Source of the DNA: Fusarium oxysporum f. sp. lycopersici 4287
Taxonomy: Eukaryota; Ascomycota; Sordariomycetes; Hypocreales; Nectriaceae
Direction: 5' to 3'
Assembly: GCF_000149955.1 (NCBI RefSeq)
Contig: NC_030986.1
Location: 1,499,148-1,563,147 of the forward strand
DNA: 64,000 nt
Each line of letters opens with the position of its first letter. The first letter of the stretch is position 1. A program made the translations under genes and the position numbers. The notes beneath the pieces were generated by a model. It worked only from the letters and a program-made list of their open reading frames with translations. It was not told the origin of the DNA and ran no database searches. Shown one piece after another: positions 34,966-45,456 of this stretch.

Positions 34966-36519
34966 TATATGAAGTCTTTCTTTTAGCTCTGTTTTTTTTA
35001 ACTGCTCATATGGGATTGGTTTAGAGTTTTGGAGTCTCGATGTGTCAAATCATCTAACGACAGCATGGAGTTTGGATTGGGTTGAATCTCTTGAAAGGCA
35101 CTTTGGCTTTTTACTTAGGGCGGGGTTGGGCCTCAGAGGCGGCATCCATATTGATACTTTTGAGTACCCCTTATAGTGTGGCGTTGATATTGGCAGATAT
35201 TGAGTTTCGATGTGTGAGATAGCTGATGTACAGAAAATGTCAGACTATAGAGCCAAGCGCACTTACACAGCATGCAAGTCTGGTGAGGCTATCATGTGAT
35301 AATGCAGTTTGATAGCACGTTGGCACGAGCCTTTGTAAGTTGATCGTAAGCCTCAAGTCAACCTTGAGACTCTTACCGACTAAGTGAGGGTCCTGGCATA
35401 AGATTTATATGCAAAGTCGTTCCATTGATAAGGCGAGAGTGGGTGCTCGAAGGCGGTTGGTAACGGGGCAAGTGGTTCAGCGGAGCTTCAGCTGCAAGGG
35501 GCCAAGAATAACCACGACGACGGTTGTTGAGATCCACTGAAGACATGCTAATGATGCATCAGCATGAGATCGAGGATGTCGGTGAGAAAGAAGACAGAAG
35601 AAGAGGATGTAGAATCAAGAAGAAAGATGAGGTGAGATAGCATGTGGGTAACGGATATACAAGTATCGAAACAGGAAACCGGATACAGCAAGTGCCGGAG
35701 TGAGAAGCCTGAAGTCCTTTACAAAAATTGCAGAATGAAACATTCTGGCTTATCAAATGGTTGGATAAGATAGCCAGACAAGGTAGAAATCATAAGATTT
35801 GCAATAGCCGCGCGCAGTCGGACAGAGACGTCCCCGCATTGAGTATGTTTTGTCAGGCTCGTGTAATAGAAGCTAAGCGTCCTCTGCTAAGCACACATCA
35901 GCCTTGACTCAGCAAATATGCTTTTCTGGAGGGGGGTTAACTATGGGGCTCTCTCGATCGAGGTGGGGTCGTGTTGAAGATGTTGATTTTGAAGAGTATG
36001 ACGAGACATGATATGGGCTTAAAAGAATTGAGTATTAGAAGTATTATTCTCAGAGTTATCAGTTAGGAGAGATTAGCTCTGGTTAGTTGGTTTCTAAATT
36101 TCATAAGAAATATTGAGTTACGGAAGCAATTGTCTTGCATGCCACAGATGTCATGATTCAGGGACACCCAGAGCTTCACCTCCACTTTTTCTTCAGAGCT
36201 GTTGTCAAGGTGTTACCGGTTCAATCCCCAATCCCACATCCACGCGTTCGTAGATTCCGGAACTGGCAGAGTTGCACCAATGATATCATGAGCGCTTCGT
36301 TTCTCCTTAGGTGCATAATACGTACCTTTTTGTGGATCAGATCCCAGTGCCCAGATGTAGAAGCTTCCAACAAGCTCTCCCTCAAGCTATAAGATGAACC
36401 TTCCCCTCTTCTGCTGTTTTGTTTTGTTTCTTTCTGTCTTATCACACTCAGTACTCATCGCATCTCGACACTTTGTATTTTCTTAATTCTTTACTTGATA
36501 CCCCCAGAAGTCATTCACA
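34966..36519. other. Intergenic region, 1.55 kb
   Basis: No gene was recognised. The last 100 bases before the next ATG are pyrimidine-rich, typical of a fungal core promoter and leader. Confidence 0.4.
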
Positions 36520-37348
36520 ATGGCTCCCAAGATCGCTATCGTCTACGTATGTTCTACCCCTCCATATCTTGTCATTCCTAGCCCTGCCACCATCATCTCT
36601 TCATGATAAACAAACTATTGTTACTCATATGAGATGCTTAGGGTTGCCGTACGTGGCAATGAGTCTAATCCAAGATTGCACTGTTCAATGGCTTGTCTCT
36701 ACCCTCACACAACATACCACTCATGACTTCATCACCACAGCACACTAACATATATCACAGTACTCTATGTACGGCCACATAAAGCAGCTGGCCGAGGCTG
36801 AGAAGGCCGGTATTGAGAAGGCTGGCGGCTCTGCCGACATCTTCCAGGTCCCCGAGACCCTCCCCGAGGATGTCCTCGCCAAGATGCACGCTCCTCCCAA
36901 GCCCACCGATGTTCCTACCCTCGACGACCCCTCCGTCCTTGAGGGCTACGATGCCTTCCTCCTTGGTATCCCCACCCGTTACGGAAACTTCCCCGCCCAG
37001 TGGAAGGCTTTCTGGGACAAGACTGGCAAGCAGTGGGCTTCTGGTGGTTTCTGGGGCAAGATGGCCGGTATCTTCGTCTCTACCGCCTCCCAGGGTGGTG
37101 GTCAGGAGACCACTGCTCAGAACGCTATCTCCACCCTCACTCACCACGGCATCATCTATGTCCCCTTTGGTTACGCCAAGGCCTTCGGTGTCCTGACTGA
37201 TCTCTCTGAGGTTCGCGGTGGCAGTGCCTGGGGTGCCGGTACCTTCGCTGGTGGTGACGGTTCTCGACAGCCCTCTGCCAAGGAGCTCGAGCTTGCTCAG
37301 ATCCAGGGAGAGAACTTTTACCAGACCGTTGCCAAGTTCACTGGTTGA
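36520..37348 (+). CDS. Flavodoxin-like NAD(P)H:quinone reductase (WrbA/Pst2/Ycp4 family)
   Basis: Two exons (36520-36546 and 36761-37348; 214-nt intron ending CTAACATATATCACAG) encode 204 residues. The family uses FMN to reduce quinones by two electrons, limiting redox cycling, and in yeast associates with eisosome-type membrane domains. Evidence: FMN-phosphate loop YYSMYGHIKQLAEA, the PTRYGNFPAQWKAFWD segment, FVSTASQGGGQE and the C-terminal core GSAWGAGTFAGGDGSRQP. The core ends at FYQTVAKFTG, matching the short Pst2/Rfs1 length. The stop is TGA followed by C, and the same frame continues for 57 more sense codons (see 37346-37522). Codon use is strongly C-ending, suggesting high expression. 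Homologues include the fungal allergen Alt a 7. Confidence 0.93.
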
Positions 37349-37522
37349 CTGCATGGTAGCAGCCAAGCCAAGGCTGCGCCTGAGGTGGCATCGAACACCA
37401 ACACGCCTGCCGAGGCTGAAAAGGATACCACTGCTCCCAAACAGGAGAACAAGGGACCTCAAGAGCTCAAGGAGGTTAAGGAGGGACCTTGTGGACTGCC
37501 AGCCAAGTGCGTAGTCCAATAG
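37346..37522 (+). other. In-frame C-terminal extension after TGA, ending in CaaX
   Basis: Directly after the TGA at 37346-37348 the frame stays open to a TAG at 37520-37522. The tail starts LHGSSQAKAAPEV, is rich in Lys, Glu, Thr and Pro, and ends GPCGLPAKCVVQ, a Cys-aliphatic-aliphatic-x box that could be prenylated, with a second Cys nearby. Yeast Ycp4, in the same family, has a similar low-complexity extension ending in a CaaX-type box. The tail therefore looks like genuine protein sequence rather than UTR. Possible explanations are stop readthrough, a 45-nt in-frame alternative intron (37328-37372, weak donor GTTGCC), a recent nonsense mutation, or a base error. Confidence 0.6.
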
Positions 37523-38113
37523 ACGAGTTGAACGATAATGGAACGCAATGCTTATAATCAATAACAAATGCAAATAAATATTCTTATAATCATTTCTTAT
37601 AAAGAACTCACTATGATATTGCCATACATGCCTGTTGAGAACTAATTAAGGAGCACGTTGAAACAGCCACGTGACGGAGAAATGATTGATTGATACCGTT
37701 GCCGTGTCAGAGGCTTTCTTCTGTGGCTGTTATTAAAATGCCTGGATCATAACTATTTCATGAATATCACCGCTACATACAAGGTGACTACCCGGTAGGT
37801 GGATGTCTGTTCCAATGCGAGTAATCGAAGAGCGTCGAAATAGTAAAGGCAAGCGCAATGGGTCAATTTCATTCTCTATAGGTGGCTTAGTAGATGCCTA
37901 AGTAAACAGGAAGCTGCGCCCAGCGCAAACTACTCCTTGCAATCCGAGAGGATGATTCAAATCTCTAAATATTCGTTAATGACAGAAAGAATAAAGGGTA
38001 TCTTTCGTGCAGTAAAGCCTATTCTTCATCACAGTCCCTGCTTTTATTCCCATTCATATTACCAAATTGGTGGTCTTCCTCCCAATCCAAGACATGCTTC
38101 CTGACTGCATTTC
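37523..38113. other. Convergent intergenic region
   Basis: 591 bp between convergent genes; AT-rich 3' UTR-like sequence, no feature recognised. Confidence 0.4.
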
Positions 38114-39107
38114 TTACTTTTGGAAGAGATTTGTCCGCGACCCCTGTGGGTTATCCTGGAGTTCACCGTCGTATACTTTGGCTCGCTCGTCTCGAATTGG
38201 GCCTGGGACTTGGATCTCTCCTCGGTAGATCTCAATGACGTTTACCAAGGGAAGGATAAGAAGCAGCATGGAAAGAAGCTGACCGAAGCTCCATACAGTC
38301 TCGCCATTGTCTTTGAGCTCGATCGATGGGTGGCCGAATGCTTGGGAAAGCAGGATAATCCGAATCGCTGCTCCAACTGCAATAGCTGTCATCAACACCA
38401 ACCCGACAATCTGGGTGATCTTGTAGAATCTTTGCTGCTTGCTGTGAAGATACCAGGTCGCCAGGCCAAAGACGATGCAGTTACCAGCAATAACGACGAT
38501 TGTGCCGACGTAAGAAAGACCAGCGTTTGAGGCAGCGCCTTTGCCCTCAACTTCCCACACGCAGGATATGGGGAGAGTTTTGTCGTCAAGACCCTTTGAA
38601 ACACCCTCGAGAACAAAGACGCCAGACACGCATGACAGCGCCAAGTTGACGAACATAAGAAACTGTCGCAACCATCGAATCACCCAATCGCGGCGGTAAT
38701 CTTGTTTAAGAGCCAAAAGTGTCGTGTTATGAGTCGCCATGGAAAGGAGTGACAGCATCCAGATGAGGAAGAAGTGATACGGCACCAGACTGTTCATCTT
38801 GGCCAGTCCAACACTCTGGATACCAATTCCCTGCATAATTTGAGAGTCGCTATAACCGTTGAGCAGCTTCCGTCGGATGACCGAGTCTCTCCCTCGCATT
38901 TCGGCAAAAATGACGCTGCTCGATAATATGATGGCGAGCAGCGCCGTGATCATGAACGATAGTAGGATCTGTCGTGTGTCAGCACCTGGATGTATTCTCT
39001 TCCAATATGCTAGGATTGAAGCTTACACCAGCGCCTGCGACGCCGGCATCACTGGCTGTTGGAGCGGTCGCATTTCGATCGCAGTTGGCGGATTCAAACA
39101 GAGCCAT
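38114..39107 (-). CDS. Six-span membrane protein of unknown function
   Basis: Two exons (39027-39107 and 38114-38968; intron GTAAGC...ACAG) encode 311 residues starting MALFESANCDRNATAP. An in-frame ATG lies 30 codons further upstream, but MALF is preferred because the upstream part looks unlike a signal sequence. After a short polar N-terminus there are six hydrophobic spans: around ILLSFMITALLAIILSSSV, YHFFLIWMLSLLSMAT, FLMFVNLALSCVSGVFVL, YVGTIVVIAGNCIVFGLA, IVGLVLMTAIAVGAAIRI and FGQLLSMLLLILPLVNVI. Between the first two is KLLNGYSDSQIMQGIGIQSV. I recall a lineage of similar hypothetical proteins in Fusarium but no function. It may be an integral plasma-membrane protein; this is inference. 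Confidence 0.7.
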
Positions 39108-41774
39108 AATGGAGCACAAATGGGTTAAAGAACGTCTTGAGCACACAGAGAAAATATAGAAGGCATCACCAAAAGACAGAAATTCAGGGTGCAAAGATGA
39201 CTGGGGCTCGAATGATTATTATGACGTTTAAGCGCGGACCCCTGGTCGCACTGGTATCTGAAACAGGCCCTCTGGTCAGGATCTACGGCAACATTGCGGA
39301 GTCACTGGATGGCATTTCAAGTTGGCATTGAGGCTGTGTTGAAGGTGTTTGGGTCAAATCCTGCCAGCACACAGCCAGAGGATTTCCTTGTAGCTTGGGG
39401 GATGCTTGGTTGCTACAAAGAGGTGCCATCAGCCATCAGCCATCAGCCATCAGCCATCTCCTGAATGGCTTCCATGCAGTCATATTTGCCTGCCGCAAAC
39501 CCTCGTCATGCAGCCATCAACTTGATTGTACTTGGTACTATTTGTGTCTCTAATACAGTAACAACCAGTCCAGGACGGAGGATGAGACAATTCACACAAT
39601 GCTCAGACCTGTTTTCGAGATGGAATGTCACACCCAATTTCTTCCCCCCGCAGATCGTATCTTGGTGTATTCCAAGGACACTAAGGTTAATGAAACATTT
39701 GATGATCGGCGCCAATTTCTCCTCCAACAATCCAGGAAACACTTCGTTACGAATGCCGCCATGCTGCGAGCAAACAGATTTACCTGGTCCTGCCTGACAA
39801 GGGTTACAAACAGCAGCGCATCGTACTTTTTGATTCCCGCGCTTTCAGCTCTTACCTTATCGTGAAAAGTTCCCGAAATAACCAGGATATGTCGTCGCAA
39901 CCTCTCATTATCTCACATGACGAAGGAGCGTTTACGTGGAAATCTTCATTATCATGAGGTCTCATCGTGGGAGCTTTGCCGACTATTGATCGTATGGACA
40001 TGCTATGTTTTTACTACATCGACCAACTTTCGGGGTTTTGGGGGCATGACTGATCTGTCGCATTACCCCTGTGCTTTGACACAGGCAGCTAGCAGATGCC
40101 CCGATGCATGGATACCCTTTGGCCCGCCTACGATACCTTCAGCCTTTTACACGGTTTGTTTGCTTTCAAGTGGACGACTCTCGACGAGGCGTAAGCTAGG
40201 CTCCTTCTTGGTCGGGAATGCCTCTGGAAGGTCTCTTGCTCTACTTTAACCCCTCAGATCCTTGCCAACCAGGGGTCAATAATTCGTCGACGCCTTGAAA
40301 ACGTATCCGAAGAGTGAGGCACAGGACGAAGCGAGAAGAGGTGACAAACTTCTCAGGCGCCTGTGCCATGCAGGAAACACGAAGAAATGCCAGCCAACGT
40401 GCCTATCTCGTCGTTAAACCCACCGGATGAAACGAGACGCCTTGTTGGGCTGGTGCGATATTACCGGCAAGAGTACGACTCGTCGCATGCTAAGACCATA
40501 TTTTCTAGCAGTCTTGCTCAAGTCTCAAAGTACAGCTCAGGCCAAATTCTGACATTGGCTGGCATAAGGTGATCTGTCAAGCAAACAGGCTCGATGCCTG
40601 ATCCCAGTATGCAACAAAGATTCTTCCTTGAGGTAGAAGATGTGCGGAGCGCAGGTAACGGATTTCAGATCCTGGCTCAATCATAACGGTTGAAAATGAC
40701 TCGAAGCGAGTGGAAGGATGCGAGCGAGTTTCCCAAAATTGCGACTTGCATGAGGAGAGGTGGTTTTCTTGGTGTGTTGGACTCACCCGCAGATGAACCA
40801 GGCCTAGCTTGACCCGACAGTTTGGATATCACAGTGATAGTGCAACATACCCACATGAGCCTTCCATTCACATGATAAGAGGCGTCGGTCGGGGGACTGG
40901 TTCCGCTGCAACTATGTGGATAATAGTCGATGCTGGAAGTAGAAATGAGGACGCGGCCGGCCGCCCAGCCGTTTGTCGTTGTCTCTTGTCGTGTTGGGTT
41001 GGCCCGGGCTGGCCGTCATTCGTCTAATAGCTTCGCTTCGCCAGCCGTCTCTTCTCGTCTCCATATGCAACTTGGACCAGGGTCAGCCCGATCTCTAGAC
41101 CGCAGATATAGGATTTCACTTTTCCATGAGAGTTCATGGAAAGGGCACACACTACACCATCTGTTGAGTAAAAGGCTGGCTTGGAAACAGGCTTGTATAT
41201 GTTGGGTTGCGTGCATGATGCAGTCGGTTGCTGGCCATTGAAACGAAACACCGAGCAGCATATGGCTTGATTCAGATCTAGGAATCAAACCAAACACGAA
41301 GGCAGAATGACACCATAAACCAGGACATAGCTGGACCATATCAGATGTGCCAAAAATCAGCGTCCATCTGATGACTATTTGCTGGCCAATGGCCCACCGT
41401 GAGTGTCAATCACAAATGATGTAGTGTTGGGTAAATATCAGGCGCAGAGGAGATACCTTTCAACTACCTTAACGTGCTGCCTGTCTCAGCCCCAATGCAC
41501 AACCAACAGCTACAATGTTGAAGGATGTCGGTTAGAGAACGAACCACAAACACCCTTGCACCTCGACCCATATCCGACGTGAAATCGTGGGTGCCGCAAC
41601 TATTTGTTTGCTTGCCCTCAGAGGCGTGCATAAGGTAGGTTGGTATGGAAATTGTTGGATGGCATACACTTCCCTGTCTGTCCTCTCCTTGGCTAGTCAT
41701 TTATAGAAGCGCATCTCTCCCACAGAACGTTATCGAGATCACACATACTTCTACTGAATTTTTCTTAATTAACG
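39108..41774. promoter_or_regulatory. Divergent intergenic region, 2.7 kb
   Basis: No gene was recognised between the divergent membrane-protein and F-box genes. It contains a short heptamer repeat at 39426-39458. Open frames present are short and overlap on both strands. Confidence 0.4.
39426..39458. repeat. CCATCAG heptamer tandem repeat
   Basis: Four perfect head-to-tail copies of CCATCAG plus a partial fifth. A minisatellite-scale slippage tract in a gene-free interval. Confidence 0.95.
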
Positions 41775-42512
41775 ATGCTTTTGATCCCACGACAACATGC
41801 TGGCCCCGTTGGCCGAGCATTTGAACCTGAGCTCAATCGCCCCTCATATTCCCACCAGAAGTTCGCATCGAGTTGTCCAACCTGGCTACCAAAAGTTCTT
41901 CAAACAACCAAGCTATCGCCATTAGAACGGCTCCCCAACGATGTGCAGAGGCTCATCTTTTCGAACCTGGACTATCAGTCTCTCATCTTCCTCTCCATGG
42001 TGAACCGACACTTTCACCGTACAGTAGACCCCCAACGCATGGCAACACTACGAGACAAGTTTGAGTTGGTTATGAGAGCAGCAAAAGACTTCCCACAACA
42101 TTGGGCCAGCGAGAAAAAGAAAGATCAAAGACCCGGAAACTTGGAGTGCTACTGGTGCTTCCGTGTACGGAGTCCGCAACACTTTGATGTGTTACAAGCC
42201 AACACGGCCTACTTTGACCCACAAGGCCGATTGGTATCGGAGCAGGAGGCGGGACCTCAAGACCGGCTCGTGCCCCTCCGCCGCTTCTGTATCGGATGTG
42301 GAGTAAAGGCTGGACTTCACGCACCATCTGACTGCATCGTGACAAGAACAGGTCAGGACCTCTGGGTTTGCCGATGCCGGCGTGTGTGGCAGAAGCCTAA
42401 CTGCCTGCAGTGTCCAGACTGCTCTTCAAGTTGTCCACTGCGGCCCAAAAAGAGGTGGTGTGGCTGTGATTATTCGTCTGCGCGACCCCAGCATTGTGTC
42501 CTATTGCATTAG
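41775..42512 (+). CDS. F-box protein with Cys-rich C-terminus
   Basis: Single exon, 245 residues. The F-box spans about residues 50-90: LSPLERLPNDVQRLIFSNLD followed by YQSLIFLSMVNRHFHRTVDP. It would bind Skp1 and act as a substrate receptor of an SCF ubiquitin ligase. The C-terminal half has many paired cysteines: CYWCFRVRSPQHF, FCIGCGVKAG, WVCRCRRVWQ, CLQCPDCSSSCP and WCGCDY. These probably form zinc-binding knuckles and may recognise the substrate; both points are inference. Similar F-box plus C-x2-C proteins form expanded families in filamentous ascomycetes. Confidence 0.8.
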   Translation: MLLIPRQHAGPVGRAFEPELNRPSYSHQKFASSCPTWLPKVLQTTKLSPLERLPNDVQRLIFSNLDYQSLIFLSMVNRHFHRTVDPQRMATLRDKFELVMRAAKDFPQHWASEKKKDQRPGNLECYWCFRVRSPQHFDVLQANTAYFDPQGRLVSEQEAGPQDRLVPLRRFCIGCGVKAGLHAPSDCIVTRTGQDLWVCRCRRVWQKPNCLQCPDCSSSCPLRPKKRWCGCDYSSARPQHCVLLH

Positions 42513-43510
42513 GGAATCTGGATGACAAGCATCAGCAAACGAATGGCATGCATGGGTCGAATCGAAGGGACATTTTACGGAGAAACTGGGGCAAGAGTAC
42601 ATCCAGGGTATGGAAAACTATCGATATCCATGTTAGCACAGGCGAGCTTGATATTTTACTGGCGAAGCATTAGAATGATTTTTCTTCTTTGAATCCGATT
42701 ACTGCTTCAGGCATGGAAACATAACCAACGTAATCATTGGACTGAAATTTCAGAGGTGAAAAGCAAGAAATATTTACATCCTTCTTGAAGTAACTGGTAT
42801 GCCGCAATTGTTCACCAAATCAGCCAATGCAATGCATACTCACAGCTTAGGCAATCCAGAATCTAGCAAAGCAGTATTCATAATCAGCATCTTTTAGTCT
42901 CGCCTCACGTCTAGAATATGATGCCCAAAGCTGGTCACACCGGAGATGCGAGCCGTGTGCCATCACCTGACCTCACGCGTTTCGCAGTGGTAATCGTGCA
43001 ATAGAAGCCCAGTTTCTCCTCGTCTGCGCTGTGTGCTTGGGGGAGATTGATTTTTGTAGTCACATGGCTGCAGTGAAATGAATAATGTTTCATCGGTGAG
43101 GTTGGTTGGGGTCGGAGGTTTGCTGGACTTTATTGGGTGGTGTTTTGTTGTTACTTGCTGAGCGGTAGAAATATATCGAGAAAGAATTTCGAGGGGCTTA
43201 TATAGTATTTCCGGCCTTTCATTCTTTTCAGTTACGTAGCGTCCATTATATTCTCTATCACGGCTATGCAATTAGCTTGATTTCGACAACTCAATCACTA
43301 TTTGCATCATTGTTGCCCACATCAACGCTCGAGGAGTGCCGCCGTGATTCACAATCACTCCTCAACGATACCTATATAAGCAATCAAACCTTCACCGCAG
43401 TCATTCTGATTCTCTTCCTTCAACCTTCTATTTGCTTCCATCCAAGCGTCTCGGCCCAAATACCAGTCATCACTTCTTTTCTTTGTCATCATTCATTGTG
43501 CCTATCCATC
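42513..43510. other. Intergenic region, 1.0 kb
   Basis: No gene was recognised. The last 150 bases are pyrimidine-rich promoter/leader sequence of the SET gene. Confidence 0.4.
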
Positions 43511-44731
43511 ATGGATGACAATAACTCTCAGCCACCGGATGAGCCTACCCTCAGCCCAACTCTAGCATCATTAAGTATTGAAGACATTCCGATTCTTGAT
43601 CTCCAGGTTAAGCTAGAGCTGGATAAGGGTAGCAATGGTACTAAACCATGCGACGACAAAGAGACAGAGGTACAAACACTTTCAGGCTTCACTACCCCCA
43701 GGGTTAACACACTCTGCTAGGTCACTGAAGCTCAGCCAAAGGAGGACATTGTCTCGGAATCTATTTCAGATGAATTTCATCTGCCACACGGCAACGAAAC
43801 ACCTCTGGACCATGAACAAGGACCATTTGACGACATTGCGACTGAGTATGGGGATACTTCAGGCTCCGAACCAGATTTTACATCGAGTTCAGAATTTGAC
43901 TTCGGATCTGATGATGAGGATGAAGAAACAACAGACGGGTACAGTACTGAGGAATTGTTGAGGAAGTCGTTTGTGTTGACACTGTTTTTTTTTTTTTTTT
44001 AGTTTGATCCGCCATGTCACAGCTCATCGAGACAAGCCGTTCGAGTACGTCTATCGCTTTCCTCCTCTGAAGCCCCTGGAATCGATCGAAAGTCCCGAAC
44101 TCATCGCCATGGAACCTGCTGGCTTGCCTCTAACACCATCTCCCACTACGGATGTCCTCTTTCAAAATGACTATTTCATCGTGAAGCGATCCCTCATTGC
44201 GGGATGGGGCGCTTTTGCAGCCAAAGACCTCGAGTTCGGAGACAAAGTTCTCGTCGAAAGAGCACTATTCACTGCTGACAACAACACGCTTTACAAGGAA
44301 TTCGACAAACTGGACCAGGCTTCGCAGGACATTGCGCTGGGCCTTCACGCTAATAGCTATTGTAAATTCCAGAGCATCAAGGCTGTCTGGACTACAAACT
44401 GGTAAGTTGAGAGTTGAGGAACGAAGAAGATAGGTCTGATGGTCCTTTTAGCTTTTCAACAGGTGTATGGGATGAAGCAGGCCTTTTCCCTATTGCGTCC
44501 CGCTTCAATCACACATGTCATCCGCGACAGACCGTCGTATACCACTACAACAAGGCCGAGGAGGTACTTGAGATGAAAGTCAAGACGGATGTTATCAAGG
44601 AAGGTGAAGAATTGACCATCTCGTATGGTTGCGGGCTGACCCCCGCCGACTTGTTCTATCGCTATGGGTTCAGATGTCGCTGTGGAGGATGCTCTGGCTG
44701 GACCGAAGAGGACGAGAGGGGCATGTGGTGA
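43511..44731 (+). CDS. SET-domain protein, putative lysine methyltransferase
   Basis: Four exons (43511-43669, 43721-43968, 44003-44401, 44452-44731) encode 361 residues, starting MDDNNSQPP in a good context (ATCATGG). The first 150 residues are acidic and disordered. The SET domain covers about residues 185-345: SLIAGWGAFAAKDLEFGDKV (cofactor-binding start), RFNHTCHPRQTVVYHYN (equivalent to the NHSCxPN motif) and EGEELTISYG, with the conserved Tyr. A post-SET-like cysteine cluster, FRCRCGGC, follows. Substrates of this broad SET/SMYD-like group include histones and other proteins; I cannot tell which. Intron 2 is only 34 nt and contains an unusual run of sixteen or more T residues directly before its AG. 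It is the least certain splice, but the frame closes only with it removed. Confidence 0.82.
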
Positions 44732-45456
44732 TCAAAAAGGGAACACATGGCGAGTGGGACATTGCTTTGCTTGGTTTGGTACTGCTGAGGTGCTCTGGTT
44801 CTAGAATTCGAGACAGGATTGACGCTTCTGGCCCATGTTTGATGTTGGATTTGTATTGCCCTGGATATAGAGTCATTCTTTGGTCCTTGGGAGATGGGAG
44901 CGGCGTTGGGCGAAGAAGAGCAACCACTCTAGGTATAGGCGTCTAAACAATACAAAAGATGAAATGCCTCACCCTGAATTTTGATTTAGTTTTCAGTTGG
45001 TGTTCTTTTGCTCATTAGGCACATGAAGTCCTTGTGCTCCAAGATACCTTAGCCTTGATCACTTCTCCTTGTCATTTTGTGCCATCTGAGACAAGCTTAA
45101 AAAGTATATGGAAAGCATTTCAAAGCTTAATAGGACATCGCAAGTTTGAATGGCGCGCTGCTTGTTCATTATGGGAGTCACCGGGCGCCTGCCTACACTA
45201 AGATAAGTCAAGCTGAGCCTCAACAAAGACACCGTATGAGTCAACCACCGACGAAGCATAGTGATGACCCGTGTAACACAACATTTATATTCTGCCATTA
45301 AACAAAGGCAGATTTCCTCCAACTAAACTGCATCTTCTTTTCGCAACACTAAACACCTTTGCTCTCTATTTCAATGTCTCAATCTTCAAACACCACCAAC
45401 TATCTACACGTACACTGGCGAACAATTTTGAAAGGAGACAGCAACAATCACAAATC
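44732..45456. promoter_or_regulatory. Intergenic region upstream of the PARP-like gene
   Basis: 725 bp, no gene recognised; contains the presumed promoter of the ADP-ribosyltransferase-like gene. Confidence 0.4.

Noticed and set aside
36205..36245. GGTTCAATCC-like B-box suggesting a tRNA
   Set aside because: The flanking bases cannot form the T-stem or acceptor stem and no A-box lies upstream.
36755..37573. 272-codon open frame on the minus strand over the flavodoxin-like gene
   Set aside because: Explained by the strong C-ending codon bias of the sense gene; no homology recognised.
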